A program made the translations under genes and the position numbers. A stretch of DNA of 64,000 nt, from NCBI RefSeq assembly GCF_910592395.1, contig NC_088320.1, forward strand, positions 8,806,001 to 8,870,000. The letters are read 5' to 3'. The stretch is from Lineus longissimus (Eukaryota > Nemertea > Pilidiophora > Heteronemertea > Lineidae). Under the pieces are notes generated by a model. The model had not been told where the DNA came from. It was given only the letters and a program-made list of their open reading frames with translations, and searched no databases. Below are positions 1-11,405 of the stretch, in pieces; the first letter of the stretch is position 1, and every line of letters begins with the position of its first letter.

Positions 1-1293
1 CTTGAACGGCCGATTTCAATCACTGATATAGATGATCATGTGGCAATATTTCGGCACAGAAATGTTGGTCAGTAGTGATGTATCGAGTTAATATCTTACC
101 GGCAAACTGTATTTCGACCGATTTTTATGGGCTTTCTACTTAGTCTTTAAAGGGATTTACCATTAGCTTTAAATGAATTTCGGTGGTAAAACTAAGAAGA
201 GAAGCCATACAATCCTGGTGTTTTGTTTAGACTTCGTGGGTTAAGCGTTTGATAGCATTTCGTCTGTGGTTACTTCATTTTCTGTTTTCGATAGACGCTG
301 ATTTTCATTAAAAATTGCATACAATTGCATGAAATTGCGAGGAGTGACTTTGCTTGGTTATTGCAACTTTTCGTTGGCTTCAAGCAAGCCGCGGGTGTTT
401 TCAGAAGCATTAATGATGCTGTGTTTGTTTTACCGTGTTTACTGAGCAGGAATTACTGCTTGGAGAGGGTGATATAAATCACGACAGTGAATGACCATTC
501 CTATCAGGCCGTGGGCAAAATAAAAAAGCTGTCATTTGTGACCACATTTCTGGGGCAAAGTGCTATATGTCGTATCATGAAGTTGGAGATAACATGACAT
601 TTTAATGAAGTTCCCACAGAAAGTTTACGTTACCGGATATACTGACTATGATCACGAGAATATCCAGTATCCCTAACGCATTCGACCATATGTCTTTGGA
701 TTTGGCATTTCAATTCAATTCAAGTTATAGATTGATTTAGTACATCATTTTACTCCTAGACAAACCGTCAAGCTTCTTCCTTCAGCCTATGTACGCATGT
801 TGAAGTGCAGAAAACATTCATATTTCAAAGTTGATAGTATAGCCACCTGCGGCGAGATTGGAGCTTTTGCTGTGCATTCTGTAGTGAACTTGGTAGGTCA
901 TGCGCATGGGTGTACACATATGAAAAATGTCTTTTGAGATTGGGAGTTAATAGCCTAAATAACACCCTCGTGGCATGTATGTATACATGTACATGTATAT
1001 ACTCTAGACTCATCGACATAAGACCGGTTCATTAATGTGAGGCATGACCGTCCCTAGAACAATATGCATTGAACACTAGGCCGATGTCTCTTCATGCGCA
1101 ATGACTCAAATTTGTCGGTCTTGTGGTTGTGATAAGTTGAATGAAAGTGGTTAGCATTGGCAATGACTTGATCACTTATGACCCATTCACAATACTTCTA
1201 TCAGTGGGTATGGTGCGGTCGGTCAATTTCTCTGTCTATAAGCATAGGTCTACTGAAAACGAATATTCAATAACATACATCGCGTTGATAATA
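1..1293. other. Non-coding stretch, nothing recognised
   Basis: No open frame longer than about 65 codons and no family motif on either strand. Short acatgta/tacatg words cluster near 960-1010. I see no gene, RNA or repeat boundary here. Confidence 0.5.
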
Positions 1294-1867
1294 CTAAGTG
1301 GCCAGAAAAAACGCAACCGGATACTTCAACTACCAGGGGATTAAACCATTACCGTTACCAATGGATGAATAATCTGTCTAGAAAAAGAATGATACCAAGA
1401 TCGACCGATTCCGTTTAATAGGTTTTTTTGTAGATATGTTTTTGTGATGAAGCAAGGTTGGAATCCCTTGACCATGTCCGATGCAGAAAAACAGAACGCT
1501 TCTGTTATAGGTTACAAACATCTTGGTGGTACGTGTGCTGAGGCCTGGCCATACGAACACGACCTTTACTCAGTTGCAAATGTCACTAGGAACTTTGCCA
1601 CACATCTCATATCCGTAATTTTGCCTAACACTTCATTATTCACCTACTTACTAAGCTCAATTTACCAGCACAGTTCGATTTTTCCTATGCGCGTATGAAG
1701 CTTGGCTGTACTTAAAAAAATGGGCTCTAATACACTAAAAATACTGGACCAAATCGAGCGATCTTGGTATAATTCCTCGCCTGGAAAGATTCCCCATCCA
1801 CTGATATAAATGGTTTTAACCCTTATGTAGTGGAAGTATCCGATTAGGTTTTTTCTGGACCACCCTG
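1294..1867. mobile_element. Mariner-type foldback/MITE with long inverted arms
   Basis: The left arm (about 1294-1411) and the reverse complement of the right arm (about 1748-1867) align over roughly 115 bases. Shared blocks include CCAGAAAAAACC/GC at the end, CGGATACTTC, ATTAAACCATT-like sequence and a nearly identical ATACCAAGATCG block near the inner end. The right terminus read inward starts CAGGGTGGTCCAGAAAAAA, the style of Tc1/mariner ends, and TA dinucleotides flank both sides. The middle has no transposase. This is best read as a non-autonomous Tc1/mariner derivative; the exact superfamily is an inference. Confidence 0.65.
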
Positions 1868-2031
1868 TGTAGTAAAAATAGTTTGGGCCTACCTTACGAC
1901 CTCTTACCGTGAAATTGATGCAAAGGCGAATGGCATAACCGGTAGGGGTAGGTACCGCCAATTGTCAAACTCGATTGAACAGTGCTGATGAATAGAATCG
2001 TACGATAATGTACATAATCTACGGGGGCTTG

Positions 2032-2085
2032 CAATTGGCTTGCATATTCAAAATGGTCTTAGATCGGTTCGTTGAGAGTATATTC
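2032..2085 (+). repeat. Short dispersed repeat, second copy at 39493-39545
   Basis: The stretch around TTGCATATTCA, then GGTCTAAGATCGGT-like sequence and AGAGTATAT, is shared with 39493-39545 in the same orientation. Upstream flanks show weaker similarity. It is probably an element fragment of unknown class. Confidence 0.4.
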
Positions 2086-2619
2086 ACTGTGTACAAGGAA
2101 AAAGACATAAGTGCGATTGTACGAGACATACTACGGTTCCGATGAAGAAGGCTTGCAGACTACAGAAAAACAATTAACAAAATGATTATTTTTTACCCAT
2201 GCTGAGCTTGATAACGGGCAAGGTTTACCGTCGAATGAAATATTATGCATTATATATGCCTCCGCGATATGTGCTAAAATCTAAATGTGACTTTTAAAGG
2301 TGTTCAAAGACATATGATAAGAGCAAGAGTCATATTGTACGAGCATATATGAGTTCACTAAGTAGCTATATATAAAATGATAGCTATAATAACAATGGCA
2401 GTGTCATTTACATTTTTAAAAATCTTTAATGACAACAATATCGCACAACCTTTCGTATCTACACCGTAGACCATTCGCTTGAGAGGTGGCAAAATTATCA
2501 CTCGTTATTTACGTGTAACCTTGTTCACCATTTTGTTGATAAAAAAAGTTTCAAACTAAATACAATTGATGAAAGTATCTCATCTTGTTCTTATCTTATT
2601 ATTAAAAGAAACCTGCCTG

Positions 2620-3290
2620 TCTTTTAGAGTTGCATACCTGAGACAAGGACGCACAGAAAGTATATAAAATCCATGCACATTAAGGATCAACTGATAGGAG
2701 TATATTGTATACAATTTCAGCATGTTGGCTATGTATGTGTTTTACACGACCACACAAGTGTAAAAAGAAGTCCGTATGTTTTTAACAAAAAATAAAGTTA
2801 CGGGCAGGCATGCAATATCAATAACTTGATCATCACACATTGTTTACGTTGACTCATTTTTTGTATGTTAATTGCTCAATGATATGTTAGTGATGAAATA
2901 CTAGGCGTTTATGACCAAAATTATTGCTAACATCTGATCTGTTATCGCTGTAATGAAGTCATCTTTCCTAAATATCCATAAATAGCGGTATTTACGACTG
3001 TAAAGTGGTTCCAGTGAAGTAAAGTAACCTAAGCGCTCAGACATAGTGATGACGTCACATCAACGGGAGCCAATTATGTATCTGACCACATTACTAGGCC
3101 AAATCTGCCACAAAAAAAGCAAACAGATATTGGATGATATCATGCTAACAGTAGATGTTGTTTTGTTTTGTTTTGTTGGTCCCGGGGCTTTAATCCAAAA
3201 TGTGTCAGTGGCACATTTTCGAACAAAATAGTAAATCACTGATGCTCTATCTTTGAGGCGCCCGACAAGTGCCAGTACTGTACCTTTTGT
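2620..3290 (+). repeat. Dispersed repeat family A, copy 1
   Basis: One of three diverged copies (others 4715-5540 and 35130-35830). Shared landmarks in order: TGTCTTTTARAGTT, GGACGCACA, TGTGCACAT-like, TTTCAGCA, a GCGCTCAGACAT block, TGATGACGTCAC, GTATCTGA, a CAAACAGAT block, and a final CCCGRGGCTTT-AATCC. No coding frame is conserved between copies, so this looks like a non-coding element or the untranslated part of one. Its ends are uncertain by tens of bases. Confidence 0.6.
3049..3060. promoter_or_regulatory. CRE-like palindrome TGACGTCA inside family A
   Basis: TGACGTCA is the known CREB/ATF binding palindrome. It occurs at the corresponding place in all three copies of family A (here, near 5268 and near 35550), while surrounding bases have drifted. 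Occupancy by a factor is inference; CG-containing sites may also simply be shared ancestry. Confidence 0.35.
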
Positions 3291-4714
3291 AATTCACTCG
3301 GATAACTAATTTGAAGACTTTCACAATTCTATTCTGGGGCATTCAAAATATAACAATCAGCGATTGAAGTTAAAAATTCAAGTTATTAGATTAAGTGTTT
3401 ACAAAAGTATTGGTCTAAAAATAAGATTTATCAATAAAGGATATATTCTGCACGCCAGGAGCATTTTATCTACTGACAAGATGAACGAAGTATATGACAA
3501 TACAACGAATGTAGCCGCATGCAAAAACAGTGCTCCTTACATATAGCTTAAACATTACATTCATATATTGCTGCGTACAAAAATAAACAAAAGTTTTTGC
3601 GACCAGATGATAGCAGTCATACGGAGAGGTTTTGGTGACGAAATTGTGTGTACATATTTTCGAGATGGTGAATAAACTGCATACCATGAAATGTTTTATT
3701 AAGTCCCAATCCGATCATAAATGTTTGTATTTCAAGGAACGCTACTTAAAAATATGTGTAACTGTCCTATTTTACTGCTTATATTGAGTCAATCTCATGG
3801 ACCTTCGTGCATAACACCCCAAGGACTTGACTATTTATTTAGATTTGGCCTTGGCGCCAGAAGTAGAATTTCAAAAAAGGATAGACACAGGCAAAATGAC
3901 GTTCAAATAACAAATGAAATCGATTGTTTAGTTGTACTCTCTCTTTAGTTTGCATCATGTGCGACTATGGTCAATTCAAAAATAGTATTTATTTCATCTA
4001 AATACCATCATCCAACAAATTACTATAGGCTATACACTCACATCAATCGTAGCCAATCGACATGATCGATGCCAAATTATTATTAGCGCTTTTGATAGGA
4101 TAAAAATGTTAAAATAATTATTTAGAGTGGTTGTAAAGCTAGATACGACATCATTTGACATTATATTACTTTTTTGCTAGTCAGTGAGATTTGTTAGGTC
4201 TTTAGTGACGTTCATCACGGGTTTGATGATACAATTGTTGTTGAAGTCTGTTAGGGAAATATTGTTGTATTCATCTTGTAATTAGGTTCTGTAAGAATGA
4301 TTTCGGACCATGGCAACCATGGGTGAAATGTTTAATACATGAACGACTTGAAATCAAGATGGTCCCACTGTGATCCGAGGAGAGATTCCTCGAAAGGTAA
4401 ATTGTTTAAATATTGTGATGGGAAAGCCTATTATCAAAAACAATTTAAACGTATGTCGGTAATGATGCACTAGTGGAATGACATTTGCAGAGTAGTATTG
4501 CACGCCACGGTCTGTTTTCATGGCGTAGAATGCTTCATAATTTCCCACTAGGTCTAATCTTCTTAATTGGCCCATTCATCTTCAAAGGCCGTTCGTTCAA
4601 ATATTAGAAACTTGCATTTGAAAATTTATTGTGTTATATTTGTGTAATATATATACTGAATATAAATTTCAGCATGTTCAACAGTCGGGTTGTGAAGACT
4701 GATAAATCGACTTT
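3291..4714. other. Non-coding stretch between family A copies
   Basis: Only short open frames (60-75 codons) without homology signals. AT-rich, with no repeat boundary that I can defend. Confidence 0.45.
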
Positions 4715-5540
4715 TTCTGTCTTTTAAAGTTTTATATCTAAAAGTTGGACGCACATTAATGTAACAAAAATGTGTGCACATGATCTAGAATCATATAATA
4801 TGAATATCATATAAAGGTTTCAGCACGGTAGCTTTTATTTGTTTTACACACACACAAAACCTGTACGACGAGTAAAAAATGTCTTTGTCGAGATTATTTT
4901 TTGTGCACTTTTCCTATAAGAACAAGAACAAGAAATATCAAGATTTTCATTTCCACTCATGAGTGCTTACTTTAACTCATTTTATTGGTAATTCTGAAAT
5001 GAGACGTTACTGTTGACATACCAGGTGTTAATGACCCGATATTTTTTGCTCACGTCTCATTGGTGATTGCTCAATGAGGTCATTTCCAAAATGTCCCAGT
5101 CGATGAAAAGAATATTTTACAAAATGCATGGATACCATTCCAGGCTGAGTGATCTAATATTTCATTTACGACGAATACAATAATAATAATAGAGAAAATA
5201 TGGACCATTCTCCAAGTAAAAGAGTTTACGCGTGACTCATCTGTAAAACCGAACGCTCTGACATATTGATGACGTCACATCAATGGCTGCCATTCATATA
5301 TCGGATCGTGTTACTAATCAAACCTGCTATAAAACATCTCACACATGATGGCTGATATTCTTGAGGCTAAATGTCCATATTTTTGCTTTAATTTTGTTGT
5401 TGTCCCGAAGCTTTTAATCGAAAATTCTATTATGGCACATTTAAAACATGCTAAAATCACTGGTCTAGTGAGTTTTGATGCGGCATACAAATTTCGTTAT
5501 TGTTCAATATGTTCCACTGGCATAGCCTCTAGTGTTGAAA
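4715..5540 (+). repeat. Dispersed repeat family A, copy 2
   Basis: Same landmark order as the copy at 2620-3290. It retains an extra segment near 5190-5240 (GAGAAAATATGGACCATTCT then AAGTAAAAGAGTTTACGCGT) that matches the copy at 35130-35830 but is absent from copy 1. Copies 2 and 3 therefore share a subtype. The TGATGACGTCAC motif lies near 5267. Confidence 0.6.
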
Positions 5541-6640
5541 TTGCACGCCTTCATGATCAGAGATAATTGACACCTTCGTCCCGCAAACCTTCAGGATATA
5601 AGCTAGATCTTTGAAAAATAATACTATCATTGCGAAGTTTCGGTGAATTCGCGTTCATTTAAACTCCCACACCGGAATATCTATCTAAGTTTACCTGATC
5701 GGGCCACAAGAAAACACATTGAACACAAACACTGTTGGCCTTAAATATGTTGGGTTATCTCAGGGTTCTATCACTGGATCTGCAATATTGTTTCCAGCTA
5801 TTGGTTCCGCGCATGCGTTTTTGTGATCCGTCTTTTCTTGCTTGGAATGTTACTTGCCGAATAAGCAGAAAATGTGTTATAAATGACGTCAATTTTGCTC
5901 TGAAGTATATTTTTTGTCGATTGTTGATCAACCTTGGCCATTTGTAGTTAATTACATCTAGTTTTCCTAGTGCCAAAACAAACTAAATCCGTTATAATGA
6001 GTTTCCGAAAATTTCACGAATTACAAATTACGAATTACGAACTGCTATTGATATATAAAGAGACCACTGGTTTCTAAGCTGATCAACGTCTGTTACGTCT
6101 GTATTAATATGTTAAATCCTTTATTTGCCTTGAGGTCATCTGTTAAATCAAGACATCTGGAATGTTTGTTTAAATCCTTTATTTTACCGCACTTAGAATT
6201 TGGTGCTGTTATATTTGATTCGACAAATCAGACATCATTGTCCAAGCACATAATTTGCACGTGTTCTGGATCCCGGGTGTATGTGTGATTTTCGAACCCA
6301 AACTACGAAACATCTACTCTTCAATTGCCTTTGTTTCAACAAAAAGCGTCAGCAGTTTTATGATAATCTTAGGTTACTGCCAAACTTCGACTTCGTATTC
6401 TTTAATCACCTCAATCTGAACTCCTAGCTGGCGGTATTACCCCATGCCTCAGAGCACCTTAGCTTTGACACTTGATTTTTAGTACTGCAACTGTCCAGCA
6501 AGTTTTTATTGTCCATTATTGTTGACCTCAGAACTGATTGATTTATTCACAGTCGAAAATCTTTACTCTCATCACATGTCGTGTATTATTACTCTTTTTT
6601 GTATTCTGAATGCTAAATCTTTGTGTCTTTTAATTTAAGG
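5541..6640. other. Non-coding stretch, nothing recognised
   Basis: Contains a short iterated ATTACGAATTACGAA-like run near 6020-6045, echoed near 8180-8200. No gene or RNA feature seen. Confidence 0.4.
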
Positions 6641-6767
6641 AATTGAACCCTCGGCTTCGGACCTTGGTTGAGTTACCAAGACACTCGAGGGTGGAGCTAA
6701 CGAAATTTTAGCTCCACCCGAGAGTGTCTTGGTAACTCAACCAAGGTCCGAAGCCGAGGGTTCAATT
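6641..6767. mobile_element. Near-perfect 58-bp-arm hairpin (foldback element)
   Basis: The left arm 6641-6698 and right arm 6710-6767 are reverse complements at 56 of 58 positions, separated by an 11-base loop. The arms carry the block GAGGGTGGAGCT. The same block followed by AAAATG recurs at 21600-21630 and 52470-52485, and an ATCAATTTCT/TTCAATTTCT boundary followed by CTCAAA-TTAAA sequence recurs at 52620 and 21670. This is therefore one member of a small foldback family in the window. High arm identity suggests recent origin or ongoing gene conversion. Confidence 0.75.
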
Positions 6768-6831
6768 TCTATTCTAAAATACCTCAAACTTAAAAAGATA
6801 GGCCACGAAAATAACTTGAATATGTGCGAAT

Positions 6832-7296
6832 TTGGCAAATTCCATCCATCGCCGGCCCGGAGCGCCGGTAGCGCCGTTGTTTACATTATGTTACGGCAAC
6901 GTTACAGAAAATGAGACATGTACATTTTGTACAGCGCGCATAGGAAGTCCGCATCGGCTCGCTCAAGTGATCCTAAAATCCGCGCAAATGGGCTATTTGG
7001 AGCGTTTTTCTCGGCAAATATGTGTAGTGCTCATTAAAAAACTTAGGGTGGTTGATGCTTCCTTGGCTGATTTGTGTTTGAAGCAGTGTTTTGAGAGCCT
7101 CAAACTTCTGAAGTGTGCATGGTTTCCACATTTTAGTGCAACCCGAGGGAACTTTGGTAGAGCATCTTGGTTGCGTGTCCAAACAGAGCATGCTCCGCAC
7201 AAAACAGTGAACTCTTCACTGTCTCCATTTTCCACTTACACAGTAGACAGTTCACAGCTGGCCAGATGCTTTCGCCGTCTATTATCCGCTTCTTGA
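6832..7296 (+). other. 154-codon open frame, probably not a gene
   Basis: An open frame runs from an ATG at 6832 to a stop at 7296. It shows no recognisable domain, its start lies just inside repeat-derived sequence, and its end sits beside the 81-bp tandem array. Parallel frames on the other strand are open over the same interval, typical of chance openness in locally GC-richer DNA. I would not annotate it as protein-coding. Confidence 0.2.
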
Positions 7297-7313
7297 ATTA
7301 ACAATGAGTGGGC

Positions 7314-7657
7314 CCATACGTGAGACAAAAAGTTACCAGATTGTGACTCGTGGCTGTGAATGATAGGACCCCGACCCCTGATCACTGCCAAACTTTATAT
7401 GTGAGACAAAAAAATTCCTGATTGTGACTTACGGCTTGGAATGATGGGACCCCGACCCATGATCACTGCCAAACTTCATACGTGAGACAAAAAGTTACCA
7501 GATTGTGACTCGTGGCTGGGAATGATAGGACCCCGACCCCTGATCACTGCCAAACTTCATTTGTGAGACAAAAAGTTACCTGATTGTGACTTACGGCTGG
7601 GAATGATGGGACCCCGACCCATGACCACTGCCAAACTTCATACGTGAGACAAAAAGT
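7314..7657 (+). repeat. Tandem array, 81-bp unit, alternating two subtypes
   Basis: The word TGAGACAAAAA starts at 7321, 7402, 7483, 7564 and 7645, exactly 81 bases apart each time. Units alternate: type 1 has ACCAGATTGTGACTCGTGGC and ATAGGACCCCGACCCCTG; type 2 has CCTGATTGTGACTTACGGC and ATGGGACCCCGACCCATG. The array is therefore about two 162-bp dimers, with units 1 and 3 and units 2 and 4 closest. Each unit also contains ATCACTGCCAAACTT. No coding frame is evident. Confidence 0.9.
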
Positions 7658-8325
7658 ATTCTTCGTTGCGCAGAGAATGTGCGCAAAAGCAAACACACAG
7701 TAGAATGTTCACTGTTTAATGCGATATCGACAACAGTGAAATGCTCTACTGTGGTATAGTAGAGAGTACGTTGGTCCAAAACACTCCACTCTCAGAACGA
7801 GGCTTATGCATTTTCCATTTTAAAGTTGACTTTACGGTACCAAGGTATTTTAGAATAGCTATCAATGCATTGCTTTAGCCCTTGGACGTTAACTATTCTT
7901 ATTATGCAAAGATGTTTGAAAAAAATAAAAGATCAACGTTTGTTACCCGTAGAAGGGTCATTCGGGATCAAACGTTCTTTTAACAATCCACTGCAATTCT
8001 TAGTCGCACTGAGTTTAGAAGTCGTGGTGACGAGCTTGCCAAGTCGAGACAAATTAGTCTACATTGTAGCAGCGCCATTTTTTCAATAAGATCGAAACTT
8101 GACGAAAGCATTAACTTCTAATACACAACACCAATAAAGCAGATTGCAAAATGGAACGCGGGTCCTTTGTAATTATAAGTCCGTAATTCGTAATTCATAT
8201 TTGCGAGATTTGCGGTAACTCGGTAATTATTATAGACCACGCCCGATCGATTGCGCGAGAGTAAAAAAAATGTTCGGTCGATTAGCACGTTTTGACGATA
8301 ACCGAAGAGTGTAGGTCTGGCTTAT
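7658..8325. other. Non-coding flank of the tandem array
   Basis: The word TATTCTAAAATACCT near 6772 recurs inverted near 7843-7858, so 6770-7858 may be one larger element bounded by this short inverted repeat. Otherwise nothing is recognised. Confidence 0.35.
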
Positions 8326-8910
8326 TTGCTCACCGGTACGGTGAGTCTATACGACACCGCAGTGTCCGTCGTCCGTCGACGTCGTCGTCCGTCATATCCT
8401 ATTTCAAAAACAGTGGAACGTTTCTTAACCGCTAGGGCTATGAACTCAAAACTTTGTATGCATGACCCCCTAGGTCAGAAGACATTTGACACTGAATTTC
8501 GGTCCGGTCTGATTCTTGACTTGGCCACCAGGGGGCCAAAACTAAATAAAGGTAAAAAGTGCAATATCTCGTTTATTAGTGACTTGTTTTTGATGATATT
8601 CTTATGGTACTTAATCCAAGCAAAGATACATCGCATGTCATACCGACTTTGGTTTGACCTATATACTATACATATCCAATGTTTCTTAACCAGGATGAAT
8701 TCCAAAGCACCAGCTATCTATACTGTGAGCACAATGGCCCCTGGCCGTTTCATTAAGTATAAAGAACACCCAGGTTGTAAATGTAATTCATATTTAAATA
8801 GATTAGAAGACATAGTTTCCAAGAAAAGCGATTTTCCTGAAAATTTAGGAAAAAATCAAATTGAAAATCATTCGATCACTAAGTTCTTGATTTACCGAAA
8901 TTACCTCTAG
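8326..8910 (+). other. 194-codon open frame over a repeat-like sequence
   Basis: This is the longest ATG-to-stop frame in the window. Its start lies in a CTCACCGGTACGGTGAG hairpin followed by CGTCGTCCGTC iterations, and a related word (GCTCACAGGTACGGCGAGTC) recurs near 31213. Text such as GGCTATGAACTCAAAACTTT and GACTTGGCCACCAGGGGGCC looks like interspersed-repeat sequence, not an exon. The translated product has no domain I recognise, though downstream frames hint at a decayed element tail. Probably a chance opening across a repeat. Confidence 0.3.
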
Positions 8911-9820
8911 AACGTGTTTATTGGCATCGGTTAAAAACCCTCAAAGAAATTTCAGATTAAAGCTCTAAAAGCTTCTATTTTTAGTGGGTATGATGATAAT
9001 CATGTTCGGCGTCAAGCTCCCTTTCGCATATTTGCCTTAATGGGAGTTTGACTTAATCGAAAAATCCATCAGACACACTCCCTCAAATGCTTGCGCTCAA
9101 AACGAAATTGACGTGAAAGAAACGACACTAACTTAACGCCTTAATCAATTGTACCGTGTCATTTGACTTGTCACCTCGACAAACTGAATTGATTACTCAG
9201 GAAAATTAATCAATCGCAAATTATTAAACTCTCCTAACTCAATGGATGAATGAAGGACATTTTAATCGAGTAGGATTTTAGTACTCGCGCTATTATCAGT
9301 TCTACATCGTTGGAACGAAATGATTGCGTTCCACTGATTTGGTACAGTCATGCGTTTTAAAAATCAGGTTTTTTTTAAAACGTCCATAATTACATGAAGC
9401 AATTATTAAACAACTGCACGTTCTTGACATTTTTTCTCTCCTGAAATTGTAGTCATTCGATAGAAATTGACTTCAGGTGGAAGGTGTTTTCACTAAAACT
9501 ACTGGGCTGGTCTGTAATTCAAGCAATGCAATTATTCACGAGAGCGCTTTGCCAATGCAGCGTTACATGAGTTTCCTAACGCCGCATCATGGAACAAACC
9601 CAAGGTTACAATGGTCGATTGACAACCTTTCTTTGCAATTATCTGAAAAAAAACACGTTCAATTATTTAAAAACGATTTGTGTTAACACTCCCACTCATT
9701 GCGTACCATTTCAATTCAATGTAAGAGAAGTACGTGTGTGCCTTCATCACAGATTCCGTGTTTTTTCAAACTATAGAAGAAAATCCTGTCATAGTCCCTA
9801 ACGTTTCCGTCTTATTAATT
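8911..9820. other. Non-coding stretch, nothing recognised
   Basis: Small frames only. No repeat partner found within the window. Confidence 0.4.
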
Positions 9821-10131
9821 ACGGTGGTCAACGCGCACGTTTTATCCAGTGCGTAGCAATGGTCTATCACCTTTCTCGAGCAGACGAAAATATAGTGAAA
9901 ATAATTTTTCATCAACTGTGCGTCACAATCCACTCCATTTTGCGCCTTCAAAACTACCGTAATTGTGAGACCAAGTCCATTTTCAAGTGCTTCTCCAACG
10001 CATCGTTCTTGCGTAATTAGAAATAGGTGAAATATCAGCTAATTGCCGCGATTTACTTGATAAACCATGTAACTCCCCGCAAGAAATCGTCCCTGTAATC
10101 AAAGGTCGAACATATCTGACCATGGACTATA
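9821..10131 (+). mobile_element. TIR element family B, copy 1, left part (split)
   Basis: Begins ACGGTGGTCAACGCGCACG and aligns colinearly with 28376-28680: AGTGCGTAGC, GTCTATC, GAGCAGACGAAA, TCCACTCCAT, TTCTTGCGTAAT, AATAGGTGAA, ATTGCCGCGATT, TCTGACCATGGACTAT. The alignment is interrupted exactly at 10131, where another element has inserted, and resumes at 11264. Confidence 0.75.
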
Positions 10132-11263
10132 CTGGGTGTATCAAAAAAAGTATACAGTTTGATAAATTACCCCCAAATTGGTACTTTATATTTTTGGAAA
10201 ATATGTTCAATGGATATTGGAAGATAATGGTGTAATGCATATCTGTACAGAATTTCACACCCATCTTTTCACGCATGAGAGTGCAAGGGCAAATTGCCGA
10301 AACCAAGTTAAAACAGGCTCGCATGGCAAATGGATGGCATTTAAGTTTGATCAGAGACCATGGGAAAGGACATTGGGCATCCGCCTTGTTTTCCACAAAA
10401 ATTGCTAATTACAGCATTAACCCTTTGCATCCACGTCAATTTAAAAAAGTATACATTTTTATAAAATTTATTTTTTTAATTTTTGGAAAATGCTTCAATC
10501 GATATTGTAATTAGGTAGGGATTGAATGCATATCTGTACAACATTTTAGACCCAGCTTTTCACGCATGAGCGCACAGGGGAAACTTGCATAAAAAATCTA
10601 AAAACTGCAGTGCATGTCAAGGGATGGCATTTAAATTGGATCAAAGACCATGGTAAGGTATATTAGGCGCATCTGCCATGTTTTCCACAAAGTTTCCAGG
10701 TTACAGCATGAACTCTTTGGCTTCCATGTCAATTTCATTTCTTTAAATGCCAGCCCTTTGCGTTGCAAACCAATTTTCACTTGGTTCAGGCAATTTGCCC
10801 TTGTTCGCTCATGCGTGAAAAACTGGGTGTCAAATTTTGTAAAGGTATGCATTACATCCCTACCGACCAATATCGATCGAAACATTTTCCAAAAAAATAA
10901 AAAAATAAAATTATAGATTATAAAAATGCTTATATCAAAATATATACTTTTTATATAGGCGTGGAGGCCAAAGGATTAATGCTTGTAATTAGCAATTTTT
11001 GTAGAAAACAAGGCGGATGCCCAATGTCCTTTCTCATGATCTTCGATTCAATTTAAATGCCACCCCTTAGTGGTGCAAACCAGTTTTAACCTGCTTCAGG
11101 CAATTTGCCCTTGCTCGCTCATGCTTAAGCTGGGTGTGCAATTTTATACAGATATGCAGGAAACCCCTTCCTACCAATACCAATCGAAGGTATTTTCCAA
11201 AAGTATAAAGAGCTGATTTGGGGGTAATTTATCCAAGTGTATACTTTTTTTGCGTACACCCTG
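10132..11263. mobile_element. Compound foldback element inserted into family B
   Basis: Ends are CTGGGTGTATC (left) and, read inward from the right, CAGGGTGTACG; both run into AAAAAAAGTATAC. TA lies on each side (10130-10131 and 11264-11265). Tc1/mariner elements use TA targets and often CAGGGTGT-type ends. Inside are four related units, each spanning a TTTTTGGAAAAT end, an ATGCATATCTGTACA-type block, CACGCATGAG, GGCAAATTGCC and GATGGCATTTAA. Two are forward (about 10190-10425 and 10475-10745) and two inverted (about 10745-10890 and 11030-11225). A second inner pair of ends (CCACGTCAATTT near 10431 and its inverted partner near 10965) suggests a foldback nested within, or dimerised with, another of the same family. 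No transposase is present. Confidence 0.75.
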
Positions 11264-11405
11264 TATGAAAGACCCAGCTAGGCATCTCAATCTGCTTCAC
11301 TGTGTGTTGCAAATAGGTAGTTCATTTCCTACCATTAGGTTGATATAAGAATATAAAACTGTAACATCACATCAAGACGTACACTGATCAACTCAGAACA
11401 AAATA
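11264..11405 (+). mobile_element. TIR element family B, copy 1, right part
   Basis: Resumes the alignment to 28665-28795: GACC-AGCTAGG, ACTGTGTGTTGC, AATAGGTA, CATTTCCTACCATTAGG, ATATAAGAATAT, CATCACATCAAGA, TGTACACTGATCAAC-like. The family's right terminus is not found after 11405, so this copy is truncated there. Confidence 0.7.

Noticed and set aside
3156-3176. TTTTG microsatellite
   Set aside because: Only about four units; trivial.
7314-7657. Coding repeat (81 = 27 codons)
   Set aside because: No frame stays open through all units with a meaningful repeat peptide; treated as non-coding minisatellite.
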